NCBI GenBank assembly: GCA_011033025.1
Contig: WFMF01000282.1
Location: forward strand, 124,001-188,000
Source of the DNA: Beroe forskalii
Taxonomy: Eukaryota; Ctenophora; Nuda; Beroida; Beroidae
Direction of reading: 5' to 3'
DNA: 64,000 nt
Shown here one piece after another: positions 1 to 12,011 of this stretch. The notes under the pieces are model-generated. The model ran no database searches and was not told the origin of the DNA. It saw only the letters and a program-made list of their open reading frames with translations. The first letter of the stretch is position 1. The number at the start of each line of letters is the position of its first letter. The translations under genes were made by a program, and so were the position numbers.

Positions 1-622
1 TTAGTGCTGGTTCGTCTAGCTGGACCCCACTTGTACAACTCTTTGTTATTCTCTACGAAGTTCATTATCCGTTGACTCGGCATCATATGCTCCACATTGG
101 ATGAACTCCGAGATCTGGTGATGCCCTGGTCAACACCCAGGAGGTCTGGGGAGGGCTCTGACATCAAGTGGAGGAGGTCGGTGGAGCCAAAGCTCAGGAT
201 ACTCGAAATATCAGAAGTTGCAACGGAGGCTCTATCTTCTTCTTCTCTATCCTGATGACAACAGCTCATCATGTTATCAGGAGTTGACACCCGATCATGA
301 TGCTGATACCAGACTGTCGGATTCAGGGACTGACACCGTATCATCATGTTGACACCAAACAGTGTTCTCAGGGATGCTCGACTTGGATCCAGAGAATTTG
401 AGAGCAGGCACCATTATCTCATTGCTACAAGGCGAGCTCATTACACGAGCCACACGGGTTTTAGGAGTACTGTGGGAGGTAGGTGGGTTGGAAATGGACT
501 TGCATCGAGGTATCTTGGAATTGCTGATTTTCTCAACGTCTGAGAGCGAAGCTGTTATTTTTTGTTTCGTTTTGGGGTTTTCTGAGGCGTTTTCATCCTT
601 TCCCAGCATCCAGCAGACCGAC
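1..622 (-). CDS. Probable 3' exon(s) of the golgin-like gene, with a frame break
   Basis: An acceptor (ctcttgatag) at 623 opens a frame whose phase fits the donor at 4316, giving R-SVCWMLGKDENASENP and a Ser/Pro-rich stretch. This frame stops at 295-297 (VSAS, stop). A second minus-strand frame is open from about 330 to the window edge and looks coding: DREEEDRASVATSD, ISSILSFGSTDLLHLMSEPS, then acidic and Ser-rich sequence to NNKELYKWGP. The two frames meet in a short imperfect direct repeat (about 295-365: TVWCQHDDTVS against TVWYQHHDRVS). Either a small intron removes the repeat (a gtgtca donor near 330 and an acceptor ending tcatcag near 255 would restore phase), or there is a frameshift. 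The gene runs off the left edge. Confidence 0.4.
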
Positions 623-1369
623 CTATCAAGAGAAAAGAACAGTAGCAAATAATTTCTTTAGGAAGTCATGTCGGAAAATCATTCATTCCGCTATCAAATT
701 ACACAGCACACGATTGACTAGAATAGAAATAATAAAACACGAGCAAATAATTTATAACTATGAGTTACTGCCAAGTCGCGAAACAAAACTATCAATGCTC
801 AAATCAAGTGAGTAAAATCAAGCAACTTGCTTCTTAGTAGCATGGTGATAGGATGTAAAATCTAATGGAATTAAATGGGCGCTGGTTATAAAAACTGTGA
901 TGTCACAATAAAGAATAACAACGATCAAGCATGGCATCTGTAAAAGAGTTCATTAGAGCATTTGAAATAAGAAATTAAAGTACAAAGTGTGACTTTATGG
1001 GATGTAAACTGTATAATGTATTCACACTTACTGAGAACAATCAATGAATATTAAATCAGTGAAAATGAATAGAAATTTCGAAGAAAGAATCACCGAAACT
1101 CTTCAGTAAATTACAAAAGTAAAACGAAAGTTAAACGAAAGATTCCCCAGGATCTTCAATAAACAATGATTTTCAATAACCACACTTCACCCGTTTAGAA
1201 TTACACTAATACACGACGCAGAGATTCACTGTAATCGAATGGTCAATGGGAGATGGCAATCAAACAAAGAACTGACACGTCAGACCGTGCAGCATTAGCA
1301 GCAATGATGAGTGAAGTGTACATCATAAAGCACCTGTTCAGAACAACACCTGTATACAGCAAACAAATA

Positions 1370-1680
1370 TAACAATGGGCCTGTACAATGTATGATTGTA
1401 TACTGTATACATGGAATCATGGAGTGTATACTCAATACTGAAACACTGCATAGTGCATAAACCTACATGGAGAATGAACAAAGTGTAGGGAAGTAACGAG
1501 CAGCATTACGGTGTACATTACTGTACAAACAATGTACACTTGGAGCAAGTGCAGCATTATACACAACAAATACACATTGTACAATGTATAATGTTCACTG
1601 TACAATTTGAACCAATTATGTACAATGTACATTTAATTGGTACACAAAATACACACAAGTTACAAAGTGTACCCACACCA
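1370..1680. repeat. TGTAC/GTACA palindrome-rich stretch
   Basis: Short self-complementary words (tgtacaatgtac, tgtatac, attgtacaatgtat) recur at irregular spacing over about 300 bp. There is no fixed tandem unit. It looks like decayed, hairpin-prone simple sequence inside an intron. Confidence 0.45.
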
Positions 1681-2428
1681 TTGTGTTACGTGTCTCATCA
1701 TTAAAGTTCTGTTACGAAGTTTCTAGATTGTTGTTTACAAACATGTGTGACTATATATTCACCATGTTACCATGTTATAGTATGTTACCGCATTAGATTA
1801 CCGGTCGCATTAAATTACAAGAGGCTCAAAAAGGACAACACAATAGGGACAACAAGGAATGGTTCGTATGTTACGCAATCAGCCAGGGGGGAAGGTTTTC
1901 ATCTACGATGACACACCACAACAACAACAAATGATTTTCGGAAGACTATCTCTCGAGTGAGGAGTATTGGTATAAAATAGCTACATTATAACTATCTACA
2001 TTATAACTTCACATTATAGGCACGTGCAACAAGTGACGTGTAACATAACTAAGGTCAAAGTACTAAGGATTAAGGAGCAGTTCAAAACACAGCAAAGTAA
2101 ACGACCAGAGTTGGTATAACACATCATTTAAAACGTAACAGGTAAACAATCATTAGGCAAACAAACAATGTATGTTTATATGTTTACAAAAAAAACTACA
2201 CTAAACTACACTAATACCAGGTGATATCAGTGAACAGAATAATACCTGCACAGTTATAGACACGCAATAACGCAATACTAAACGCAATTATCGGGTGTAG
2301 GTATTACCTAAATACCTCGCATTTCGCAATAACAATGAAAATAACAAAACAAAAACAACAAATAACGTGTGCTGCAGCAAAACTCAGAGCAGTATTCAAA
2401 TATGCTCTGCTATTATTAATAGAAAATG

Positions 2429-2765
2429 TACAAGCCGCCCTCTCTCAATCCCTCGCGCTGAAGTGACACCAGCATTTCCTTATATGGGATAATTAGGTAC
2501 GCTCTGCACCACGTCACTTTAGCCACGGAGCAGCAGAGGAGGCTGATGTTTAGCAATGTAATGGGGGATGACACACATTCAGGGTGAGAGGAGGGGGAGT
2601 GGGGGAGAAGGGGGAGTGAGGGGATGGTAGAGGGAGGGATTGGGAGGGATTCAAGCCGCCCTCTCTCAGTCCCCGCAGTGAAGTGACACCAGCACTTCCT
2701 TATATGGGATAATGAGGTACGCTCTGCACCACGTCACTTTAGCCACGGAGCAGCAGTGGAGGCTA
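2429..2765. repeat. Direct repeat pair of about 115 bp plus purine-rich spacer
   Basis: The block at 2429-2548 (from caagccgccctctctca through ggagcagcagaggaggct) recurs at 2652-2765 with few changes. The copies are about 222 bp apart. Between and after them, to about 3120, the plus strand is almost all purine (gggagg, gagggg words). Confidence 0.7.
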
Positions 2766-4315
2766 TAGGTATGTGATGTAAAACAAAGGGGGATGACGCA
2801 CATCCAGGGTGGAGGGAAGGAGGAGTTGGGGGAGGGTAGAGGAAGGGATTGGGAGGGGTGTTTGAGGGGGAAGGATTCAAGGGGCCAGGGATGGAAAAGT
2901 AGAGAGATGGAGGGGGAGGCAAGGGATGCGGCTAGAGAGGGAAGGGGGAGTAGAGGGTTGTTTGAGGGGGAGTGATTCATGGGGCCAGGGATTGGGAAGT
3001 AGAGGGATGAGGGCAGAAGAAGGACGGGGTTAGGGGGCAGGGAAATGTGCCAGAGATGGGGGAAGGGGAGGGGAGGGTAGACGGGTGTTTTGGGGGGGGG
3101 GGAGGTATTGGGAGGGTGTGGTCAGAGGATCGTAGGACCAGCTACAAAATACCTATTAACAAAGCAGGAGAGGAGGGACACAGAAACAAAAGAGGAAATC
3201 TAACAATGAATCACGGTTCTGCAGTGCGGATTGGAGCCTGGATATGCGGACACTGTATTGGCCATCATCTCATGTGACTATATAAGTCTTGCAAAGGAAG
3301 CAGTTATATTCGGTAGTTCCGGGACTACCGCTTCCTCCAATAGGGGGTTTCTATTGGACCCTTTTAAGGGTATTACACCATGTGTTACACCAGTCATTAC
3401 ACCAGTATAATACACCATATCAGATGAAGTGCACCCTCTGTTATAGGAGGTTTCTATTGGAGAGTATCAGTGGGTATTACAGAAAGGAGCAAAGCATTCC
3501 ATCCCCTAAGGAGAGGGTAATATATTAGAGAGAATTATACAGCCAGATATTTTACCCACATCCCTTCATCGCTAACCAAATCAGCGAGCAGTAGAGTATA
3601 AATCCTTAGCTCTGATTAGCCAGAACTCGATGCCCATGACGTAGAACTTTGAAGGTCTCAACTCTCAGCTATTCCCATTTCCTATTGACCAATTGAACAT
3701 CTTTACAGAGGGGTACTAGAGGGTCCACTAAATTGGAAGGAGTAATTTTAGTTTCCAGGAAGTAGGAAAGTCACTTGTTAGCATTCTAAGTTCCCAAATA
3801 TCAGATCATATAAACATTGATCCAGCGTGCAGTGATGAGTGCATAACATAGGGATGTACCATCATTATCCCATTTAATTAGTCATGTCAGTCACGTGATT
3901 TAATACCAAGGTTACAGTTAAATTTAGAATTAGAGAGACACGAAAAAATAGATACATTGATATGATGGTCGGAGAGGGTTTGGGTAAAATTTAATGAAAG
4001 AGGTTACGGGGCACTGGTAAGGGTTAAAGATTACCGACCAATGATCTTAATTGCCCACCTTGTCAAGTCTATCTTTATTCTTCTCAAATCTCAACTTGTA
4101 TCTTTGGTACCTGAAGAAACGTTATTTAAAAGTTTATTAAGCTACTATCAAAAACTAATATATCAGATGACTAAAGACAAATATATCAGATGCACATTAA
4201 ACGGGGGGACCTTCCGAGTCCGTAACTCCCCATATTTATCAGATAAAGAATAACTAAGTCTTGATTAATATTCTTTTGGGATTAAGTCTCTACAAATCTT
4301 AAGAAAAGTGTCTAC

Positions 4316-7300
4316 CTGTCGTAGAGTTGGTCGTAGGACATGTTCCGCTGAACAGTCTCACTAGCGTCGGACATGATGCCTCCACTTTCAGACAGCTCAG
4401 ACACGTCGATCAGAGCTGGGAAATAAGGGAACTGTCAATCAGAGCTGGGAAAGGAAAGGGACTAGTGCTGGTTAATAGCTCTGGGCCAGCACCAAACAGG
4501 TCCAGGTTTGAAATGCTGCGTATTTTGGAATTTGAAGATCATTTACGCTCCTCAAATGACAACAAGAACTTAATCTAAGGAATGAAATTTGAAAGTAATA
4601 CAATCATATTACACTCATAATTATAACTCACCCGCTCCCCCCATGCCTCCACTCTGGGAATGTTCAGCGACCAGGGCCGTGTCTTTCAGGATCTCCACCT
4701 GCGACTGAAGTTGAGCTATAATCTCCCCTCGCTCACTCAGCTGCTTCTGATACTCACTCGCTAGAGCTGCACTTGACCGGCACTTGGTGAGCTCCTCCTT
4801 CACAACCTTCATCTCATCCTGGGGTTGTGAAATTTTAACTGATATTTTGGGACAAATTATTAAACTGCTCATCCTGGGTTTATGAAATTGTAACTGATAT
4901 TTTAGGACAAATTATATTAAACTGCTCTGACGCTCTGTGAGGGAGTCTCAAAACGTTTCGATGTTACAAAGATGCATCTTCTTCAGTTCTAAAATTTGAT
5001 TGCAATTATTACCTCCTTCATCCCCCCCCCCTTTAGTAGTGTTATAAAGTTTTAAACTTAAAAACACTACGAATGACACCAACGATATTGACACCAACGA
5101 TATTGGTCGATTTCTTTGAGACCAACGAGACATAATGACCTTGGTACACCATTTTACCTGGACGATATTATGCTCGGAGACTACTCCGTTGTATTGCCCG
5201 ATCACGTACTTTAATTTCTTGCGTAGTTTTAGCCTGGCCACTGCCTGAAATTATAATGAATTGATTCATTCTGAACATGCACATCATGAAATATGAAATT
5301 GTGGTATCGTTAACAACAGGGTTATCCAAAAGTCTTGGACCCTTTTACGTTTTTAACAGTTCGAAAACTGCAGCAGATATTTTGCTTCTGGAAAAAAGTT
5401 TTCAGGTTGCTATGCCTTCCATAGCAACTACACGAGTTTCATAGCAACGGCACTGAAAATCAAGGAATTTAGCACTTTTTACAAAAAAAAGGTTTGTGGA
5501 ATTGTTGATCCATTCCAGAGAAAATATTAATATATTTCAATAATGAGAAATTGTGAAATCATTCCAAAAATGAGATCACTGCTCAAGAAATAATTCCCTC
5601 GTCATTAGGTATTATACTCGTTAGAACTATCCAAAAACAAAGAGGGAGTTCGATGACTTTATTTCCCACCAGATACTTGCTCAAGGTTAAATATTTTATC
5701 TTGATACCGGAATTCAAATATTCATAGCTACACGTAAGTATGAATTTAATTCCAGCAACGCGTGGGAGGGGGCAAGATATATTTATGGGAGGGGGCGTGT
5801 ACTATTTGAATAGCGAGAATGCTAGGAATTCATAGTAATTCAATCTACACTCGTAGGTAAGTAAGGAAATGACCAGTTCCTCAACTCTTTATATACTGCT
5901 GGTCTTGCTACGAATAGGATGCCGTATCAGTTTACATATTGAGGGCCACCTGGTCCCCCTCACTATATTATTATTTCAATAAAACATGTGTGTTTTATAG
6001 TCTTAGTGTGTCTGGTACTGCAATAAACATATGTTCGCCTGGATGTGTGGAGTTGTTTCACCAGTTTATTATAACTATATTTCAGCTCTTTTCATCTTCG
6101 TTGAGGGAGCCAATTGGTTATATTCTCTACTGTACTGCATAAATTTTTTAGTTTAAAGTCCGCTTTATTTTAATGGTTCTGATGTTGGTCTTAATAGATG
6201 CTATTTCTATCTCATATTTGATAACGCCAGGGAAACGACTACCTCTAACCTTCACAAATAACTTACTATCTCATTGCTTTTCGTGGTACTGAATTATTTC
6301 AGTCGAACTACCTACATCTAGATTGTACGCAACGAATATCGAAGTTTTGTTACAATTTGCACTGAAATTTCGTTAATTTGCTCTCGTTCATTGAAAATAA
6401 ATTCGGTGATACCAAACCACACATCCAATCAGGAATTTCAACATGTCAGATGATAAAGAAGCTGAAGCGGTGGCTGTAGATGGGATGTACCCCGCCATAC
6501 CTCAAGAAGAGGCGACAGAACCCCAAACATCAGAAATACAGGAGCCAGCAGGCCAGGGGACAGAAAAACAGGAGACAGAAATCCAGGAGACAGAAAATCT
6601 GGAAGCAGAAAATCTGGAAGCAGAAAAACCGGAGACAGAACAGCTTGTACAAAACCCACCACCTCCTTACCCGCCAGCAGGCACCCAACCACCACCTCAA
6701 CCCGTCGTTATGGTGCCTCTGAACGACGGAACACTACCAATCACCATCCTCTCCCGATATCCCCAACAAGTTACCTGCCCCCACTGCCATGCTAATGTTA
6801 CTACCACAGTGACCCTGGAGAACGGATTAGGGACTTGGTTGGTGTGTTTCGCTATCTTTGTGTTTACCCTTTGTTGCTGTTGGATAGCCCTCCTGATCAA
6901 TGATTTCAAGGATGCGATTCATACCTGTCCGAATTGTAAAGCAGTCATTGGGGCACGCAAGACTATCCAATGATTTTAATAAACTTTTAGTAACTATGTA
7001 ACCATATATTCAATGATTTTAAGTATGTAACATTCAGTGATTTCCTCATTTAACGACAATTTTTAACATAATGATTGATAAGCTAATTTCAATTTTGAAT
7101 GATTTTATCAAAGCTTTAATTTTTGCCTGCAGTACAAATTTCAATATCAATAATAAATAAGTAGGTACCCACTTAATAATGTATGAATAAACTTTTGAGG
7201 ACATGATTATTCTACAAGCTGAGCAGTGATTTTATTATTTTATTAAAATATGAATAGATAGACAGAATATCCTTATTTTGAGTCAATTATTCTTATTTTG

Positions 7301-8561
7301 AGTCAAATTCATTTGCTTCGTATTTTTGTGTTTAGCTGTAACTTGAACGCCTACATATTCTTACATTGACAGATTGAAGTGCTCTCAATTGACCAATTAT
7401 CAACATTCGTCAATTTTTGCGGTACAGAATTAATCTGATAGTTATCCCAATTACAGGCATTAAGTAAAAAAAGAATGGCATTTTTCTTGATAAGTCATTT
7501 AAAACTGTTAAAGAATGACCTGTTTCTTGAAGAGTTCTGGCAGTTGCTCGGTTGGTGTCACTATGATCAGCTTGTCAATCTCCAGAACTTCCTCCTCTGT
7601 CACTTTCAACACGGACTCTGGGGTCTCAACGTCCTGCAGAGACTGCGCATTCCAGTTATAAATTCATACTATCATGCTTCAGCAAGATGCTTTGCATTAA
7701 AATGCTTTAGCAAAATGCTTCATTAGAATGCATAGCTGTTAGTAAGGCGGAACATTCGAGTTCAGCTGCCAACTCTTACTATACTACTAACTTACTAGGT
7801 ACTACTACTGTGCTTTGATACAGCCCTATTTTAAGCAGGTTAGGCTTTAGAAAAAATCATTCCATGAGTTAGGATGAACATAACCGATTACTGATAGCAA
7901 TAAATATAAGAATAAAGTTCGAGCAAATTAAACTCAGTATTCCCTTATCAAAGTGGCTTTTCGGATTACATTTAGGTATAAAATCAATCTATTACTAATC
8001 TACTGCAAGTGAAATTTAACATGAAATGGGGAAGAATTCTTGAGTTTGTTAGACAATAGAGAAAATTGTGCAGCAGATGTCAAAGCGAAGTGCAATCTAG
8101 TTAAATCATGTGACTTATGGAAAGACACGCATTAATAAGAGCAGCTCCAACTCACCATGCTAGTGTTAGTAACCACTTCACTGATTCTCTGCTTAAACTT
8201 CCCAAACAAACTGGCCCCTGCTTGCTCATTGGCCAAGTTGCTGTTATTCACGACCATGCTCGTGTTAGGGGTGGAGGTCTCAGCAGATATGAAGGATGCC
8301 TGCAGAGAAAGGTTAGTTCTTGAAACTAAGCTCATTTCCAGAGCCCATTACTGACATAAATCAAGCAACCAGGTAGGTCACTTGTGAGCAAGGTTTAGTT
8401 CATTCGGATAAATAAAACCCTTACACCTGATATATAATTCACTCCACGTGTTTGTCTCTTCCCCATAAGTAGGAGCAAGAGGAAAGTGTGGAAAATCAAG
8501 AATTACTCACATCAGAACTTGCAATGGAGTCATTGAGACGAGCTTTCAATCCTTTAAACAT
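4316..8561 (-). CDS. Golgin-like coiled-coil protein, 5' and middle exons
   Basis: Exons read on the minus strand in matching phase: 8511-8561 (starts ATG, 17 codons), 8156-8299, 7520-7633, 5158-5244, 4632-4818 and 4316-4415. Each has an AG acceptor and GT donor (gtgagt, gtgagt, gtcatt, gtaaaa, gtgagt, gtagac). The protein starts MFKGLKARLNDSIASSD, like the MF-x-K/G-LK amphipathic start of golgin-97 and golgin-245, which captures vesicles at the trans-Golgi. A second LFGKFKQRI motif follows in exon 2. Exons 4 and 5 form a coiled coil ending near EIIAQLQSQVEILKD, recalling the same region of golgin-245. A Ser-rich exon follows. No GRIP domain is inside the window. Two tandem acceptors (tttcccag) precede exon 6; only the downstream one keeps the frame open. 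Exon chain is well supported; the golgin assignment is inference. Confidence 0.55.
6443..6973 (+). CDS. LITAF-domain membrane protein, 176 aa, intronless
   Basis: A single open frame starts at ATG 6443. Residues 30-70 are an acidic Glu/Thr tandem repeat (ETEIQET, NLEAENLEA). Residues 71-90 are Pro-rich with PPPPY at 72-76, a possible WW or Nedd4-type binding site. The C-terminal LITAF domain has CPHC (112-115), a hydrophobic Cys-rich segment (about 131-152, CCCW) and HTCPNC (160-165). In this family the two Cys knuckles bind zinc and bring both ends of the in-plane helix to the same face of late endosomal or lysosomal membranes. A poly(A) signal aataaa lies just after the stop (6979). The gene sits opposite in direction inside an intron of the golgin-like gene. 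Lack of introns could mean a retrocopy; no poly(A) tail or target-site duplication was seen. Confidence 0.85.
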   Translation: MSDDKEAEAVAVDGMYPAIPQEEATEPQTSEIQEPAGQGTEKQETEIQETENLEAENLEAEKPETEQLVQNPPPPYPPAGTQPPPQPVVMVPLNDGTLPITILSRYPQQVTCPHCHANVTTTVTLENGLGTWLVCFAIFVFTLCCCWIALLINDFKDAIHTCPNCKAVIGARKTIQ

Positions 8562-9006
8562 GATTAGTGATGGCTGGACTGCTCATTCAGCATGCAAATA
8601 CATCCTTGTAGGAATAAATTGGTGGTGACATGGAATTTTTACAATTCCTACCAATGAAATATTTTGCAATTCAAAGACAGCTCAAGTGAAAGTTGCCAAT
8701 TGGTAATGACATTTTACTATTTTATCAAACAGCACCTTTCTCAAATTTTGAGCTTTATTAATTTCACAAAGGTATACTGAGCATTCATGATGTTCGATGA
8801 AAGGTAAAGAAGTATGTCCAAACATAATGTAATAAATCATTAGATAATTTACATATCATAATATATAATACATCATGGCAGTAAAAGAAATAATAAATTA
8901 TCAGCATTGAATTGGCATGGATAAAGTAATAAAAGTTTTGGTTACATTTCTATATCTTGCATAATTCAATTAATTTCAGTTAGAAGTAGAATGCCCTTCA
9001 ATAAAT

Positions 9007-10872
9007 CTATTTCACAGCTATCCCATAAATGTGAGGGTTTAGTGCTAGCAGGGGTCCATACAGTCCCAGGTCTCTAAAATCAATCTCTACATCCTCTATG
9101 TTGACTGAGGAGAATCCAGCTTTTTCAAGATAGGATCTAGTGTTGTATGTGAAGCAATTCCACATCAGAAACTGAAATTTAATTCATATGATTAGTATGT
9201 AAAGCAATTTCAATTCAAAATTAAATGGCAGTTATTCTAAGTGATAAACTTGCAATCTTCAAGGTTTAGATCTAAGGAATAGATCTTACCTCATTCAGAA
9301 ATGATTAATTGAGCTCAAGACAAAACATACTTGAATAGAAAAATTCAGCTGAGATATCCACAGGGAACTATATTTTATCTTTGCAGGCACATGTTCCATA
9401 AAGAATAACTGAAATGATCATAAAATTTTGATGTAGCACTTACCCACACTAAAACAGCCAGAATCTCAAACTTATGGCATCATGATTATTGCTAGTTCAA
9501 CATCAGCAAAGATTTTGATTTTCATAGAATTGTACTATTACACCTTGATTATATCCACATTTATTTCAGCATAAGTCACTATAGATGGAAGTGATAGGAA
9601 TTACGGATAATCATAGAAAATGAATCTAAATCTAAATCTAACTTACCTTTCCACCAGGCATCAAAACCCTTCTTATCTCGAGCAGAGCAAGTGCAAGATT
9701 TGATGAAGAACAAAGGCTGTGAAAACTTATAATGGCAGAGACACTACAGTCAGGAATGCCTAGTAATCTGTCAGGAATAGTGTGTACAAATCTGAAAGTA
9801 AGTAAATGATCATGCACCATAAATGCTAAGTCTGGAGTTAATAGAAAAATGTTTGAGGTCAAGAGAAGAATTTGAGGGTATTGACATCTGACTTCTTCAT
9901 TTTCAGAGTGACTTCAACATTTTAATCAGTAATGGTCAATAATAGTCATTAACAATAGTCAATATATGTAAATCAATCATGATACAAATCTATCATATAT
10001 AATTCTATGAGAAGATTGTTCATTTGCAAAGTTCTGTTCAAGGTAATCCTTAGCTCCTTCCCAGTGATCAGTTGCTATGTATATACACTCATCAGGGTAA
10101 TAATTGATATTTGTCCCTGTAGTTTTTATTATTTAAGCACAGTTTAATAAAGACAACCATTAAACCTCAACCTAGAGAAAATAGATAAGGATCTTGTATA
10201 AGTTTGATATTATTCATATGAGGAGCAGATTGAAAGACATTCGGATCAAACCTCCTCCAGCATTGATCTCCAAAATGACTAATTTTCCATCTCTGTTGTG
10301 AGGGAGCTCTTGTTCATGATTAAGCTCTTTCAATAGTTCATGTTTGATATCCACCAAGGTTGGATGAAATGTTGAGCGGTGAAAGTGCCGACTTTGTATT
10401 TCTACATTGTAGAAAAATTTGGTCCTTCTAAGAATGAAAGGGATCAATCTTAGACTAACAATTGTACCTAAGAGAAGGAATGGTGTCAATAAATCACATT
10501 TCTACAGCAGTTGGTACAGTTATGCTTTCATACATCTGGTGGATCCTACATCAAGTAAAAAAGGGATCATTCACATATAATGTAATCAATCAACCAAATA
10601 ATTAATAGAATTCAATTGAATTGATGTCTTGAAGAAAGATTTCTTTATGATTCAAATTATATGTCAATTAAATTCCCATATATAATCACCTTTTGCTTAC
10701 CAGCTCCATAAAATAGACCCCGAATAAGGGTATTCTTTGGCAGCCAACTATTTATCCAACCTCCTATTTCTTTCAAGTTCTCTAGGAGGTCATGTATGCT
10801 AAAGTCATCTGACAAAGTTATTGCACTAATTGTGGTCATAGTTGTTATCCCAGTAATCAGAACACTTGACAT
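9007..10872 (-). CDS. METTL7/TMT1-like SAM-dependent methyltransferase
   Basis: Six exons on the minus strand: 10701-10872 (ATG), 10252-10467, 9990-10116, 9647-9791, 9331-9408 and 9007-9171 (stop TAG), about 300 aa with compatible phases. Exon 1 has a hydrophobic N-terminal stretch, fitting membrane anchoring in METTL7 proteins. SAM-binding motif I is split by an intron: LVILEINAGGG joins TNINYYPDE, matching the family GxGxxNFxxYP pattern. Further family landmarks are DRFVHTIPDRLLGIPDCSVS, RRVLMPGGK, LFFMEHVPAK and the terminal NPHIYGIAVK stop. METTL7 enzymes methylate alkyl thiols at the ER or lipid droplets; that role is inferred from family. The exon 3/4 junction lacks a normal GT donor (see findings). 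The 445 bp between this gene's end and the next gene's ATG at 8561 shows nothing else. Confidence 0.8.
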
Positions 10873-11545
10873 TTTAAGTATTGGATTCTTGATTCTGTGG
10901 TTCAACTTAGGACATCAAGGTGATAATTCTATAGCAGCTTCAGTACATCAAGCTAAAGTTGATCATTTTTATCAATCAGTAATAAACACAGCCATTGTGA
11001 ACAAAGCATGCAGTAGTGATAATAATATGATATACTATACAAAACATAGTATGTGAATTTTTATTTAATCAGATATTGTATTTGATCTAAAAAGAATATG
11101 TTCCGAGAAATTTCTGAACAAACTACAAACTAACTAAAGAAATTGAGAAAATTAAGATTCTTGAAAACATTTCTGATTTTAGACATCTTTTAAACTCTAT
11201 CTTAGACCACAACACAACACATATTAAATTAACTAACTGAGGGTCAAGTGTAACACTATGTGGAGATCCTGAAGAAGAAATATTTAATTTCGAAACTGTC
11301 AGTCGATTAATGGTTTACATAGTGTGTGGGTTTGATATCATTTTTGAGATTTGTGTTTCACTGCATCAATGATCAATCACTTCAAACATATCTTAGACCA
11401 GAATTGCAAACTAGAAAATCCTTGAACTCCCATTTACCAAGACAACTGCTCATGCTATAAATAATCCAATAACAGAGAAATAAGAGTCACCAGTCTTGCT
11501 ATATTCATACCTTGCTTGCTTGGATAGAAACGTTGAGGTCCAGGA
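10873..11545. other. METTL7-like upstream region with a hammerhead-like repeat
   Basis: No exon is seen. The first 200 bp should contain the METTL7-like promoter, but I see no clear core element. From 11251 the region holds the structured repeat listed separately. Confidence 0.4.
11253..11325 (+). ncRNA. Hammerhead-ribozyme-like motif, copy 1
   Basis: The core reads CTGAAGA (11269-11275), one extra A, a 5-bp stem II (11277-11281 with 11287-11291), then GAAA (11292-11295). A 3-bp stem III closes a GTC triloop (ACT...AGT, 11295-11303), and C at 11304 follows as the cleavage-site base. Stem I pairs 11065-style proximal bases 11265-11268 with 11305-11308 and distal bases 11253-11261 perfectly with 11317-11325. 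All invariant core positions of a type I hammerhead (CUGANGA, GAAA, NUH) are present. The extra A after A9 is known from one natural viroid hammerhead. Activity is untested. Confidence 0.6.
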
Positions 11546-11955
11546 CCCATGTCCGGGTTATTTTTGTCAGGCGTTGCCTGACCCCCTCGACGTCAGACAA
11601 GGGGGCCAGGCTTCCTAAGCCCGCATAGGCTAGGTGTGTGTACGCGCGCGGCGCGCAATGCAGACAGGGATATACGTGTTAAGCAAGGGCCAGGCAACAT
11701 TTGGGTGCAGTGTAACGTTCCTAAGCCCGCATAGGCAATAGGTGTGCGTACGCGCGCCGCGCTACCCTTCTGTGTTCTGAGGAAGCGCGCCGCGCAACTG
11801 GCAACGCAGACAGGGATATACGTGTTTAGCAAAGTTTATCGTAGGATGTTACCCTACCCTCGCGCGCGCGGCGCAACGTTCCACATTTGGACGTCACTTT
11901 GCGCCTTGTCAAACAACAAGTCAGAAGAAAGGGACGGACATCGCCCGTCGACGCC
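11546..11955. repeat. GC-rich dispersed repeat (aagcccgcatagg family)
   Basis: Modules reading ctaagcccgcatagg, gtgtgtacgcgcgc, cgcgccgcgcaac and cagacagggatatacgtg occur twice here (about 11610 and 11715). They recur at 26740-26840 and 27118-27215. The block is flanked by gttgcctga/tcaggcaac-type words. It stands out from the AT-rich surroundings and is probably transposon-derived. Confidence 0.6.
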
Positions 11956-12011
11956 GCGCACTCCGTGCGCGAAACCTCAAACCAGGGCGCTGGTTAGCTG
12001 GCATGGTTTGC

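Larger units (their letters stand above)
623..4315. other. Large intron; repeats only
   Basis: This 3.7-kb interval lies between two exons of the golgin-like gene. It is AT-rich at 650-2400 and holds a TGTAC palindrome cluster (1370-1680), a duplicated 120-bp block (2429-2548 and 2655-2765) and a purine-rich stretch (2580-3120). I see no convincing exon. The minus-strand open frame at 2666-2980 is the complement of the purine-rich repeat. Confidence 0.5.

Noticed and set aside
2666-2980. Pro/Ser/Leu-rich minus-strand frame
   Set aside because: It is the complement of a purine-rich simple repeat, with no homology or splice structure.
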